A stretch of DNA of 6,787 bases from Desulfobacterales bacterium. GTDB lineage: Bacteria; Desulfobacterota; Desulfobacteria; Desulfobacterales; ETH-SRB1. The stretch is from assembly GCA_030017395.1 (NCBI GenBank), contig JASEIZ010000113.1, positions 1-6,787 on the forward strand. The letters are read 5' to 3'. Of this stretch, positions 1-5,523 are shown in pieces. The notes under the pieces are model-generated. The model was given only the letters and a program-made list of their open reading frames with translations. It was not told the DNA's origin and searched no databases. Numbering within the stretch: position 1 is the first letter of the stretch; each line of letters starts with the position of its first letter. Made by a program: the position numbers and the translations under genes.

Positions 1-245
1 TAGCGCCGATTCTGGCTATAATTACTATCCAGCAGAAAGTAGCGACAGGAATACTTTTTATCCTGCTTTTTGCCGTGGGGCATTGCCTGCCGATCGTGGT
101 TGCCGGAAGCTCTGCGGCGGTCGTAAGAAAGTTGATGGAAAACAGCGCCTGGCAGGGGGCGGGAACCTGGTTTCGCAAGGGCGCTGGAATAATGATCGGC
201 CTGCTGGGAATTTACTTTGTTATCAGTCCATTTGTAGGAACATAA
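1..245 (+). CDS. CcdA/DsbD-type membrane thiol-disulfide carrier, C-terminal end (partial)
   Basis: The gene enters from the left edge; the first whole codon is at 3 and 80 residues remain before the TAA at 243-245. Two hydrophobic stretches are visible, about residues 3-40 and 62-78 of the fragment, joined by a basic/aromatic turn (VRKLMENSAWQ...WFRKG). The motif GHCLPIVVAGSS, with Cys28 and an adjacent proline in a membrane segment, resembles the CcdA / DsbD-beta family. That family carries electrons from cytoplasmic thioredoxin across the inner membrane to periplasmic thiol proteins. The next gene, 31 nt downstream, encodes a thioredoxin with an export signal, the usual kind of partner. 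The N-terminal part with the other redox cysteine lies outside the window, so the exact subfamily (CcdA, DsbD or an arsenic-linked permease) cannot be fixed. Confidence 0.75.
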   Translation, partial: APILAIITIQQKVATGILFILLFAVGHCLPIVVAGSSAAVVRKLMENSAWQGAGTWFRKGAGIMIGLLGIYFVISPFVGT

Positions 246-276
246 TCTTAAACAGGTAGTTTTGGGAAGATAAACA

Positions 277-999
277 ATGTCGCGAATCAAACAACTCTTA
301 TTTTTAGACCGGTTTTTGACTTTAAGGAATGGTATGAAAAGAATTATGACATGCAATCCGCTTGTTGGCATACTTGGGAATATCAAAACCAAGTTCTTAT
401 CCGTAATATTGCTGAAGCATAGCGGTATTAGAATGGCATTTCTTACAATCGCAATACTGGCGACATTTATTTATTCAGGCTGTTCAAAAGATGACGCCGA
501 AAAAAAGTCTATGTCAAAGGACACAGAGTCTTCAACCGTTACTGCGGCCCAGGCTATTATACCTGGAAATACCCTTTCTGAAACAGCGGGCACCAAATCT
601 GATCCGGAACAGAAGCCGAAAATCGGCCTTCCGAAATTGCTAGATCTTGGTGCAAAGAAGTGTCTGCCATGCAAGATGATGGTTCCCGTTCTTAATGCTC
701 TGGAGAGAGAATATGCTGGAGTTCTTAACATCGAATTTATTGATGTGTGGGAACCGAAGAATCAGGAAAAAGCCGGATTATATAAGATCAAATCAATTCC
801 AACCCAGATATTCATCAATCCCACGGGCAAAGAGCTTTGGAGACATACCGGCTTTATTTCCAAGGAAGATATTCTGACCAAGTGGAAAGAACTGGGCTAT
901 GGTCTGAAAACGACCGGAATCGCTACGCAACAGTTTCGTAAAACAAAAATGCCTGCAAGCAAGGAGCAGGAATGGTGTGGGTGTAGTGGCACACCATGA
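277..999 (+). CDS. Membrane-anchored (lipoprotein-like) thioredoxin-fold protein with Cys-rich tail
   Basis: The thioredoxin domain spans about residues 115-208 of 240. Its active site is CLPC (129-132), preceded by the strand LLDLGAKK and followed by a helix, and the cis-proline loop SIPTQIF has Pro175. Upstream, the hydrophobic stretch MAFLTIAILATFIYSGC (53-69) ends in a lipobox-like YSGC with Cys69, and a Ser/Thr/Lys-rich linker (70-115) follows, so the domain is probably tethered on the periplasmic side. The start is uncertain. ATG 277 has GGAAG 7 nt upstream, ATG 334 has AAGGA 5 nt upstream, and ATG 433 gives the most normal lipoprotein signal but has no clear ribosome binding site. The C-terminus carries an extra CGC (234-236), a possible metal or redox site. 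It probably takes electrons from the preceding CcdA-like protein. Family call is firm; location is inferred from the signal. Confidence 0.85.
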   Translation: MSRIKQLLFLDRFLTLRNGMKRIMTCNPLVGILGNIKTKFLSVILLKHSGIRMAFLTIAILATFIYSGCSKDDAEKKSMSKDTESSTVTAAQAIIPGNTLSETAGTKSDPEQKPKIGLPKLLDLGAKKCLPCKMMVPVLNALEREYAGVLNIEFIDVWEPKNQEKAGLYKIKSIPTQIFINPTGKELWRHTGFISKEDILTKWKELGYGLKTTGIATQQFRKTKMPASKEQEWCGCSGTP

Positions 1000-1067
1000 A
1001 CCTGCCATAGATAAGGCTTTAAACCACAACAGCGAGCGAATCTTCAATGAAAGGATAAGGAGCGAAT

Positions 1068-1856
1068 ATGAAATTATTACAAAACGACATCAAGCAGATG
1101 GTAAGAAAAAATTATGCCGCAATCGCTCAATCCGATAAGTGTAGCTGTTGCGGCAATTCGTCAGATATTGCGAACATATTAGATCTGGGCAAAAAACTCG
1201 ATTATACAAACGATGAACTCGCCATTGGCCTGGGAGATGCTAATCTTGGTCTCGGATGTGGAAATCCCTTGACCATTGCGGATTTGAAACCAGGAGAAAC
1301 CGTGCTCGATTTAGGAAGTGGAGCCGGCTTTGACGCATTTCTTGCAGCAAAAAGCGTTGGAAAACACGGAAAGGTTATCGGCGTTGACATGACGCAGGAA
1401 ATGATAAAAAAGGCAAAAAAGAATGCGGACAAAATGGGTGCAATCAATGTTGAATTCCGATTAGGGGAGATAGAAAAATTACCTCTTTCTGATAATTCAG
1501 TCGATGTGGTTTTATCAAACTGCGTTATCAATCTTTCACCCGATAAAAGAGCTGTTTTTGGAGAAATTTTTAGAGTATTGAAGCCGGGAGGGCGGATCAG
1601 CATATCGGATGTTTTGCGCTCAGGAGAAATCCCAAGGGAAATCATGGATAATCCAAAAGCCTACACAGGGTGAGTGTCCGGGGCTATCTCACCGGATGAG
1701 GTGAGACAGATTCTAAGCAGACTGGGTTTTGAATCTATAATTATAACAAAAAAGAGGAACAGCGAACAAATAATCAAGAGTTGGAATCTCGGAAAGGGAA
1801 CAGAATTTATGGTGTTTTCTGCATATATACAAGCCGGCAAACCATCAAATCTATAA
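1068..1856 (+). CDS. arsM: Arsenite S-adenosylmethyltransferase ArsM, probable selenoprotein (Sec202 at TGA 1671-1673)
   Basis: ArsM transfers methyl groups from S-adenosylmethionine to As(III) in the cytoplasm. Visible are an N-terminal CSCC (25-28), GLGCGNP (Cys64), the SAM-binding motif VLDLGSGAGFD (79-89), GVDMTQEM (105-112), SNCVINLSPDK (Cys152) and the LKPGGR loop (171-176). Reading stops at an in-frame TGA at codon 202, but the same frame continues as VSGAISPDEVRQILSRLGFE to a TAA at 1854-1856, exactly the usual C-terminal part of the fold. The stretch YTG-U-VSGA aligns with the conserved ArsM pattern [GE]C[VIL].GA. So TGA replaces the third arsenic-binding Cys (human AS3MT Cys61/156/206; here Cys64/Cys152/Sec202). 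A SECIS-like hairpin follows the TGA. Start ATG has AAGGAG 5 nt upstream. Full length is 262 residues. It sits 68 nt after the thioredoxin gene; ArsM enzymes are known to need thioredoxin-type reductants. Selenocysteine is inferred, not proven. Confidence 0.9.
1684..1709 (+). promoter_or_regulatory. Bacterial SECIS-like hairpin in arsM
   Basis: TCTCACC (1687-1693) pairs perfectly with GGTGAGA (1700-1706), closing the six-base loop GGATGA. After an A/C mismatch the stem extends by CT (1684-1685) with AG (1708-1709). Exactly 20 nt separate the TGA from the loop, and the loop opens with GG. This matches the known bacterial SECIS rules (loop about 16-37 nt after UGA, at least one G in the first two loop bases). 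It lies inside the coding sequence, as bacterial SECIS elements do, and would recruit SelB with Sec-tRNA. Confidence 0.85.
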
Positions 1857-1865
1857 ACATTTGAC

Positions 1866-2321
1866 ATGAAAGGTCTATGGCAAATATCATTAATCCTGGC
1901 CATTAGTGCGGGACTGGGTATAATCAGCAATGCTTTAAGGCCCGACAGTCTGCGACTGTTTGGCGAATGGTCTTCGGAATCCGGACTGACCACACCAACA
2001 GGAGAGTGTCTGATTATATCGCTTTCGGAAGCTGAAAAACTGTTTGCTGAAAATGCAGCGATATTCATTGATGCCCGTTCTAACGAAGATTTCAAAAAAG
2101 GACATATCCCAGGAGCAAAAAGCCTGCCCTGGCAGGATGTTGACCGGAGATTTATCGAAGTTATAGAAGATGTTTCGCCGGATATGATTATAATTACCTA
2201 TTGTGATGGAGAGAGTTGCAAACCAAGCTATAACCTGGCATTGTTCCTGTTTGACATGGGATTTAAAAATGTTAGGGTGCTGGCAAACGGATGGTCGGTA
2301 TGGCAAGAAGGCAAGCGGTAA
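1866..2321 (+). CDS. Membrane-anchored rhodanese-domain protein
   Basis: The protein has 151 residues. An N-terminal hydrophobic helix (about 4-21) after a single Lys predicts an uncleaved anchor with the rest in the periplasm. The rhodanese fold follows (about 50-151): FIDARSNEDFKKGHIPGAKSLPW (the conserved substrate-loop region, 67-89), then the active-site segment TYCDGESCKPS with the catalytic Cys113 and a second Cys118, then the C-terminal NVRVLANGWSVWQEG, typical of single-domain rhodaneses. Such domains carry a persulfide on the catalytic Cys; the pair of cysteines five apart could also form a disulfide. The start codon lies 9 nt after the arsM stop with no evident ribosome binding site, so translation is probably coupled to arsM, which would require read-through of its internal TGA. 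Substrate unknown. Confidence 0.88.
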   Translation: MKGLWQISLILAISAGLGIISNALRPDSLRLFGEWSSESGLTTPTGECLIISLSEAEKLFAENAAIFIDARSNEDFKKGHIPGAKSLPWQDVDRRFIEVIEDVSPDMIIITYCDGESCKPSYNLALFLFDMGFKNVRVLANGWSVWQEGKR

Positions 2322-2352
2322 TATTTTTAAAAAGTTAAGGCGTTAGGAAAGT

Positions 2353-2817
2353 ATGAAGAAAACGAACTGGAATTACCGTTCTATTTTATTCCTTTTTTCC
2401 AGGTTGATATTGGGATGTGTTTTCATTTATGCTTGTTTTGATAAAATTCTCCACCCTGCAGCATTTTCTAAAGCAGTCTATAATTACCAGATCTTGCCGG
2501 ATGCCTTTATAAATCTAACAGCCATTGTGCTGCCATGGCTGGAGCTTGTTTTAGGTTTTGTTTTCATTATCGGCATCTGGATGCATGGAGCGGTTGTAAT
2601 CAGCAATCTTCTTTTAACCATGTTTACAGTGGCTTTACTCTTTAATCTGGCACGGGGGCTGGATATCAGTTGCGGGTGTTTTTCTACTTCGGCCATGGAA
2701 AGTTCGGCTAACATTTGGACTGTATTGCAGCATGGATTGTTTTTGGTCCCGGCTGTGTATCTCCTGTTTATGGTTTATTTTTCAAGAAATTGTGATGTAT
2801 TGAAGCCAAAAACATGA
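2353..2817 (+). CDS. MauE/DoxX-type redox-associated membrane protein
   Basis: 154 residues with four predicted membrane helices at about 11-28, 53-74, 77-101 and 122-143. Between helices 3 and 4 sits GLDISCGCFS with a CxC pair (Cys107, Cys109), the hallmark of the MauE-like branch of the DoxX superfamily, whose members are linked to disulfide handling in the periplasm. Further cysteines are at 22, 28 and 147. The start has AGGA 4 nt upstream; the gene ends with TGA followed directly by TAA. It lies 31 nt after the rhodanese gene and 42 nt before the DUF1573 gene. The rhodanese/MauE/DUF1573 order is one I associate with Desulfobacterota genomes, and suggests a shared membrane redox task. The precise reaction is not known. 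Confidence 0.85.
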   Translation: MKKTNWNYRSILFLFSRLILGCVFIYACFDKILHPAAFSKAVYNYQILPDAFINLTAIVLPWLELVLGFVFIIGIWMHGAVVISNLLLTMFTVALLFNLARGLDISCGCFSTSAMESSANIWTVLQHGLFLVPAVYLLFMVYFSRNCDVLKPKT

Positions 2818-2859
2818 TAACCAATCACAACAATCTTATTTTTAACAGGAAACCGGACA

Positions 2860-3582
2860 ATGAAATTGAAGATGACGATGGCCGCTTTATGCTGCCTGCT
2901 TTTACTTGCGATCCATTGTAAGGCTGAAAATATTGTCGAAAAGAAACCAGTTGCTTTTTTGCCTGAGCAAATATTTGAATTTGAGCCGGTTGTAGAAGGA
3001 ACAATTGTCATTCATGACTTTATTATTCAAAACAAAGGCACGGCGCCTCTTGTTATCAACAAGGTAAGCGCCGGCTGAGGGTGTACGGCTGTCTCCAGCA
3101 CGAGGCAGGTCTCTCCTGGCAGTGAGGGAATGATAACGGTTAAAGTTCATACCGACGGGTATGGCGGGAAAAAAATCGGAAAAAATATCCATATTCAGAC
3201 CAATGATAAAATACACCCTGAATTTAGTGTAACAATTACAGGCTATCTTGAAAAATTCGCAGATATCGAGCCTCAAAGAATAATGCTGAGGGGTTCATTA
3301 GGGCAGACGATAAAAGCACAGGTTGAAATTACTCCGGGGACTCAGTACCCGTTTAAAATAATCAATCTAATGGCAAAAGATGGGAAATACATCAAATTTA
3401 GCATAGCTAATGCAAAAAAATCGAATGCAGGAAGTTATGTATTGACCGTTGAAAATCTAAAAAAAGAAATTGGCCGATATAATGATGTGATTTATTTAAA
3501 AACAGACAGCAGGTTGCGCCAAACAATTCCTATCTATGTTTTCGGCAATATTTTTAGCCTCCCGGAAAACAGGGAAAAGTAA
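2860..3582 (+). CDS. Exported DUF1573-family protein, probable selenoprotein (Sec73 at TGA 3076-3078)
   Basis: Full frame is 240 residues with an in-frame TGA at codon 73. A signal peptide covers about 1-22 (MKLKMTM then a Leu-rich core, probable cleavage after HCKA). The DUF1573 (Ig-like, ASH-type) domain runs from about 36 to 110: FEFEPVVEGTIVIHDFIIQNKGTAPLVI, then NKVSAG-U-GCTAV, then VSPGSEGMITVKVHTDGYGG. The family signature at that place is normally [AS]CGCT, so TGA replaces the first Cys and leaves Cys75 as partner, giving a U-x-C pair. Homology flows across the TGA without a frame change. A second beta-rich region follows (about 117-240). The start has AGGA 9 nt upstream. The function of DUF1573 is not established; the Cys motif suggests metal or redox chemistry. 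Last gene of the operon, followed by a terminator. The Sec assignment is inferred from alignment by eye and the downstream hairpin. Confidence 0.85.
3089..3122 (+). promoter_or_regulatory. Candidate SECIS element in the DUF1573 gene
   Basis: Two folds are possible. Fold A: CTGTCTC (3089-3095) with GAGGCAG (3102-3108), 7 pairs with one G-U, loop CAGCAC starting 17 nt after the TGA, but without G in the first two loop bases. Fold B: CTG (3089-3091), CCAG (3095-3098) and GAG (3102-3104) pair with the unbroken run CTCCTGGCAG (3113-3122), with TCT and CAC bulged, closing the loop GCAGGTCT 26 nt after the TGA. Fold B's loop starts with G and contains AGGTCT, which I recall as the apical loop of the E. 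coli fdhF SECIS. Less clear-cut than the arsM element. Confidence 0.6.
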
Positions 3583-3601
3583 CCTGGAAAAAGTTAAAAT
3601 A

Positions 3602-3646
3602 TAAAGCAGCCCTGCCGGAAGTTATGACAAGGCTGCTTTACTTTTT
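3602..3646 (+). terminator. Rho-independent terminator, probably serving both converging units
   Basis: TAAAGCAGCC (3602-3611) pairs perfectly with GGCTGCTTTA (3631-3640), a 10-bp stem with a 19-nt loop, followed by CTTTTT. It sits 20 nt after the DUF1573 stop codon. On the other strand the same stem is followed by an AT-rich run (TATTTTAACTTTTT), so it may also end the transcript of the small minus-strand gene whose stop is at 3658. Confidence 0.85.
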
Positions 3647-3657
3647 CCTATGCGGTT

Positions 3658-3855
3658 TTACTTTGAAGGCGATTTGGTTTGAAAATTATCACAGATTCCG
3701 TCACCATTTTCATCCACATAATTAGGTCCTCTCTGGGCTGGTGTATTCTTTTGACCGCTTCCATCTTGAAAACCTTTGCCGTTGCCGGCATATGAAAAGG
3801 AGACAGCCATCAGCAGGCATACGCTCAGAACCGCCACTTTAAATAAACTTTTCAT
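3658..3855 (-). CDS. Small exported protein with calcium-loop-like DENGDGICDN motif
   Basis: 65 residues. A clear signal peptide (MKSLFKVAVLSVCLLMAVSFSYA, cleavage after about residue 23) leaves a mature peptide of about 42 residues. Its core, NYVDENGDGICDNF (45-58), has the D-x-N-x-D-G-x-x-D spacing of EF-hand/dockerin-type calcium loops and one cysteine. I recognise this motif from small exported proteins of sulfate reducers but know of no assigned function. An exceptionally good ribosome binding site (AAGGAGGA, 3862-3869) lies 6 nt before the ATG, which suggests strong translation. The gene stands alone, 289 nt beyond the end of the membrane-protein gene at 4145, so it probably has its own promoter. 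Confidence 0.8.
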   Translation of the reverse strand: MKSLFKVAVLSVCLLMAVSFSYAGNGKGFQDGSGQKNTPAQRGPNYVDENGDGICDNFQTKSPSK

Positions 3856-4144
3856 TTTCTATCCTCCTTATTGTATTAGAATGTTTATCAACCTTTCACT
3901 TACTAATACACTCGCAAGGCAATTTTTCTTTCACTTTTTTTGACAATTTCGTAACACTCTAATTTTGCTCTTAAATTATCTTTTAAAGAGAATATCAAAG
4001 TTTCCTTACTCAATATAAGGAAGGGACACTAAATAAATTTTAAGAGCGAAATACGATTATGAGGGCTTGATGATAGCCAACCAAGACTGATGAACCTTTA
4101 TGGAAAGGCACAGGGAAGCTAAGACTCTATGAAATAATATTTAC
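3856..4144. other. AT-rich intergenic region with several inverted repeats
   Basis: No coding frame is convincing here. On the minus strand this is the leader of the small exported protein gene. Inverted repeats visible: TTCCTTA (4002-4008) with TAAGGAA (4016-4022), 7 bp and a 7-nt loop; CCTTT (4095-4099) with AAAGG (4104-4108), 4-nt loop; GGCT (4064-4067) with AGCC (4075-4078); AGCTAAG (4117-4123) with CTTAGCT (4144-4150), 7 bp, reaching into the stop codon of the gene ending at 4145. The last may end that gene's transcript but lacks a T run on either side. No convincing -35/-10 pair was found. Confidence 0.45.
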
Positions 4145-4891
4145 TTAGCTGTCACATTCTAATTGCAGAAGTCTGGTACGGTTCCTGCCTTGCCCCCTAC
4201 ATCCTTTCCATGGCCGAATTTCATTCGCGACAAACCGGTTTTGCCCTTTCATCTCTCCAATGATCTTTATTTTCAGATTTTGTGCAGGTATAAGCCGGCC
4301 TTTCCAAATAGTATCGTTGATATCAATCACCCAAATATTACCCTGCAAATCCTCAATCTGCATTTTTTGCTCAGAAATTATTTCGACAATCTTCCCGGCA
4401 AGCAGCCCACGTCCCGGCGACATACATACTCTTTGCTTACGTTCCTGCAGATCTCTATAAAACGGGACATTATGTTCAAACGCCGTTTCCAGCCTTTCTG
4501 ACAATCCTGTCGCATAAAAAATCCCTCCGCCGATAACTGAAATAGCAATACTTCCTAAAATTACCCATAATGTGCGATAGCGGTATCCCTGTTCCGTGCG
4601 CCGAAAGTTATAAAAAGCAAATCCTGTAAATCCCAGCAAAAAAATCAGCCAGAAAAACGGGATTACCAATAGCGCAAATTCTAACGGGCGGTGGCTCAGA
4701 TGCTTGTATAAATCCCATTCAGCATATCTTAATTGAAATATGGCAACAGCGCAGGCAATACTTCCAAACAAAATCGACAGGCCAAATACCGTCCATATTA
4801 CAGAACGCTTGAGCAGGAAGTACTGTTTAGGATAAGGACGCACTTCATCTTTCTTGATTTTTTGTAGAATATCTTTGCTTATATCAGCCAT
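4145..4891 (-). CDS. Three-helix membrane protein beside an ECF sigma factor (possible anti-sigma factor)
   Basis: 248 residues. A charged cytoplasmic N-terminus (1-29, with KDILQKIKKDEVRPYPKQYF) precedes three hydrophobic helices at about 30-52, 70-95 and 107-128. A soluble C-terminal part (about 130-248) contains a short beta-rich stretch (KIVEIISEQKMQIEDLQGN ... VANEIRPW), possibly a small barrel, and ends in a basic tail (CRGQGRNRTR). I do not recognise a named family. Its place directly downstream of an ECF sigma gene (38 nt gap) and the membrane topology fit an anti-sigma factor, with the N-terminus or the C-terminal domain as sensor or sigma binder, but the typical zinc-binding HxxxCxxC anti-sigma motif is absent. 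No strong ribosome binding site precedes the ATG. Function is inferred from position only. Confidence 0.75.
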   Translation of the reverse strand: MADISKDILQKIKKDEVRPYPKQYFLLKRSVIWTVFGLSILFGSIACAVAIFQLRYAEWDLYKHLSHRPLEFALLVIPFFWLIFLLGFTGFAFYNFRRTEQGYRYRTLWVILGSIAISVIGGGIFYATGLSERLETAFEHNVPFYRDLQERKQRVCMSPGRGLLAGKIVEIISEQKMQIEDLQGNIWVIDINDTIWKGRLIPAQNLKIKIIGEMKGQNRFVANEIRPWKGCRGQGRNRTRLLQLECDS

Positions 4892-4904
4892 AATTTTATA
4901 TTAC

Positions 4905-4928
4905 ACTACTTGACTACTCGACCACTCG
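4905..4928. repeat. Short tandem repeat, three 8-bp units
   Basis: ACTACTTG (4905-4912), ACTACTCG (4913-4920) and ACCACTCG (4921-4928) follow each other, and ACTATTTA (4929-4936) is a decayed fourth unit running into the sigma factor stop codon. The array fills the gap between the sigma gene and the membrane-protein gene. Confidence 0.7.
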
Positions 4929-4929
4929 A

Positions 4930-5523
4930 CTATTTAACGATTCCTGTATTAAGTTGATGCCGCCCGGCTATTTTCTTGAAACTTGTTTTTGCTCTATTGA
5001 TTTGTGTTGCTACTGTTCCCGGCGGCTTACGCAAAATATCGCTTATCTCATCATAACTTTTATCTTCAAGATATCGAAGAACAAGTATCTCACGATATTT
5101 ATCCGGAAGCTCCGCAAGCGCCTTCCTCACCCTTTCATCCTTTTCAAGATTTTCGTATGCTCCGTTAATTTCAATCGTGTCATTAATAGAGTCGATCAGA
5201 TTTGCTTGATCTTCAATATTTGAAGGTATCATTGCCAAGCGGAGTTTGGTTTTACGGTATTGATTAATAATTTCATTATGAGCTATCCGATAAATCCAGC
5301 TTGAAAATTTCAGCTTGCGATTAAAGCCGTTAAGATTTCGATATACCTTTATAAATACTTCTTGAATTATGTCTTCCGCTTCCTCCTGGCTGATTGTTGT
5401 AAGCCGTTTAATATAACGTAATATCTTTATGTCATATCTTTTCATCAGATAATAAAAACAATCCTGATCCTCGAGTGAAAGTTGAACAAGCTGCTCGTCC
5501 GACATGTTTTCATAATCGTTCAT
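4930..5523 (-). CDS. ECF-family RNA polymerase sigma factor
   Basis: 197 residues, the usual length for a group 4 sigma factor. Region 2 lies at about 23-92: DIIQEVFIKVYRNL (core RNA polymerase binding) then FSSWIYRIAHNEIINQYRK (-10 recognition). A linker spans about 93-130. Region 4 is about 131-184: ALAELPDKYREILVLRYLEDKSYDEIS and the recognition helix KPPGTVATQINRAK, which binds the -35 element. The ATG directly abuts the alr stop codon (TAG at 5526-5524 on the minus strand, then ATG), so it is probably translated by coupling with alr. The gene downstream is a membrane protein that may control it. The target promoters cannot be read from the window. Confidence 0.95.
   Translation of the reverse strand: MNDYENMSDEQLVQLSLEDQDCFYYLMKRYDIKILRYIKRLTTISQEEAEDIIQEVFIKVYRNLNGFNRKLKFSSWIYRIAHNEIINQYRKTKLRLAMIPSNIEDQANLIDSINDTIEINGAYENLEKDERVRKALAELPDKYREILVLRYLEDKSYDEISDILRKPPGTVATQINRAKTSFKKIAGRHQLNTGIVK

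Noticed and set aside
997..999. TGA ending the thioredoxin gene as a third selenocysteine codon (read-through adds T-C-H-R then TAA)
   Set aside because: Only four residues would follow, it is past the end of the fold, and no SECIS-like hairpin with a suitable loop follows. Treated as a normal stop.
1677..1696. Alternative hairpin TCCGG/CCGGA just after the arsM TGA
   Set aside because: The loop would start only 8 nt after the TGA, too close for a bacterial SECIS, and it competes with the better 1687-1706 stem.
1674..1856. Separate 60-residue gene starting at GTG 1674
   Set aside because: It begins in the middle of a conserved ArsM segment, has no ribosome binding site of its own and is the C-terminal part of ArsM in the same frame.
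3130..3582. Separate 150-residue gene starting at ATG 3130
   Set aside because: It lacks the signal peptide and the first half of the DUF1573 domain. It is in frame with 2860-3078 and best explained as the remainder after a Sec codon.
1068..3582. Two decaying pseudogenes (nonsense mutations in arsM and DUF1573)
   Set aside because: Both TGAs hit functional Cys columns exactly, both frames stay intact and conserved afterwards, and both are followed by hairpins. Two chance hits of this kind are very unlikely.
1..3600. Reassigned genetic code with TGA as Trp or Gly
   Set aside because: TGG is used for Trp throughout, TGA ends other genes sensibly, and Cys/Sec rather than Trp or Gly fits both columns.
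4041..4150. Plus-strand cyclic-di-GMP (GEMM) riboswitch-like layout (GAACC, small hairpin, AAGCTAAG, CTTAGCT)
   Set aside because: The diagnostic GCAAA core is not present, and no plus-strand gene lies downstream; the resemblance is faint.
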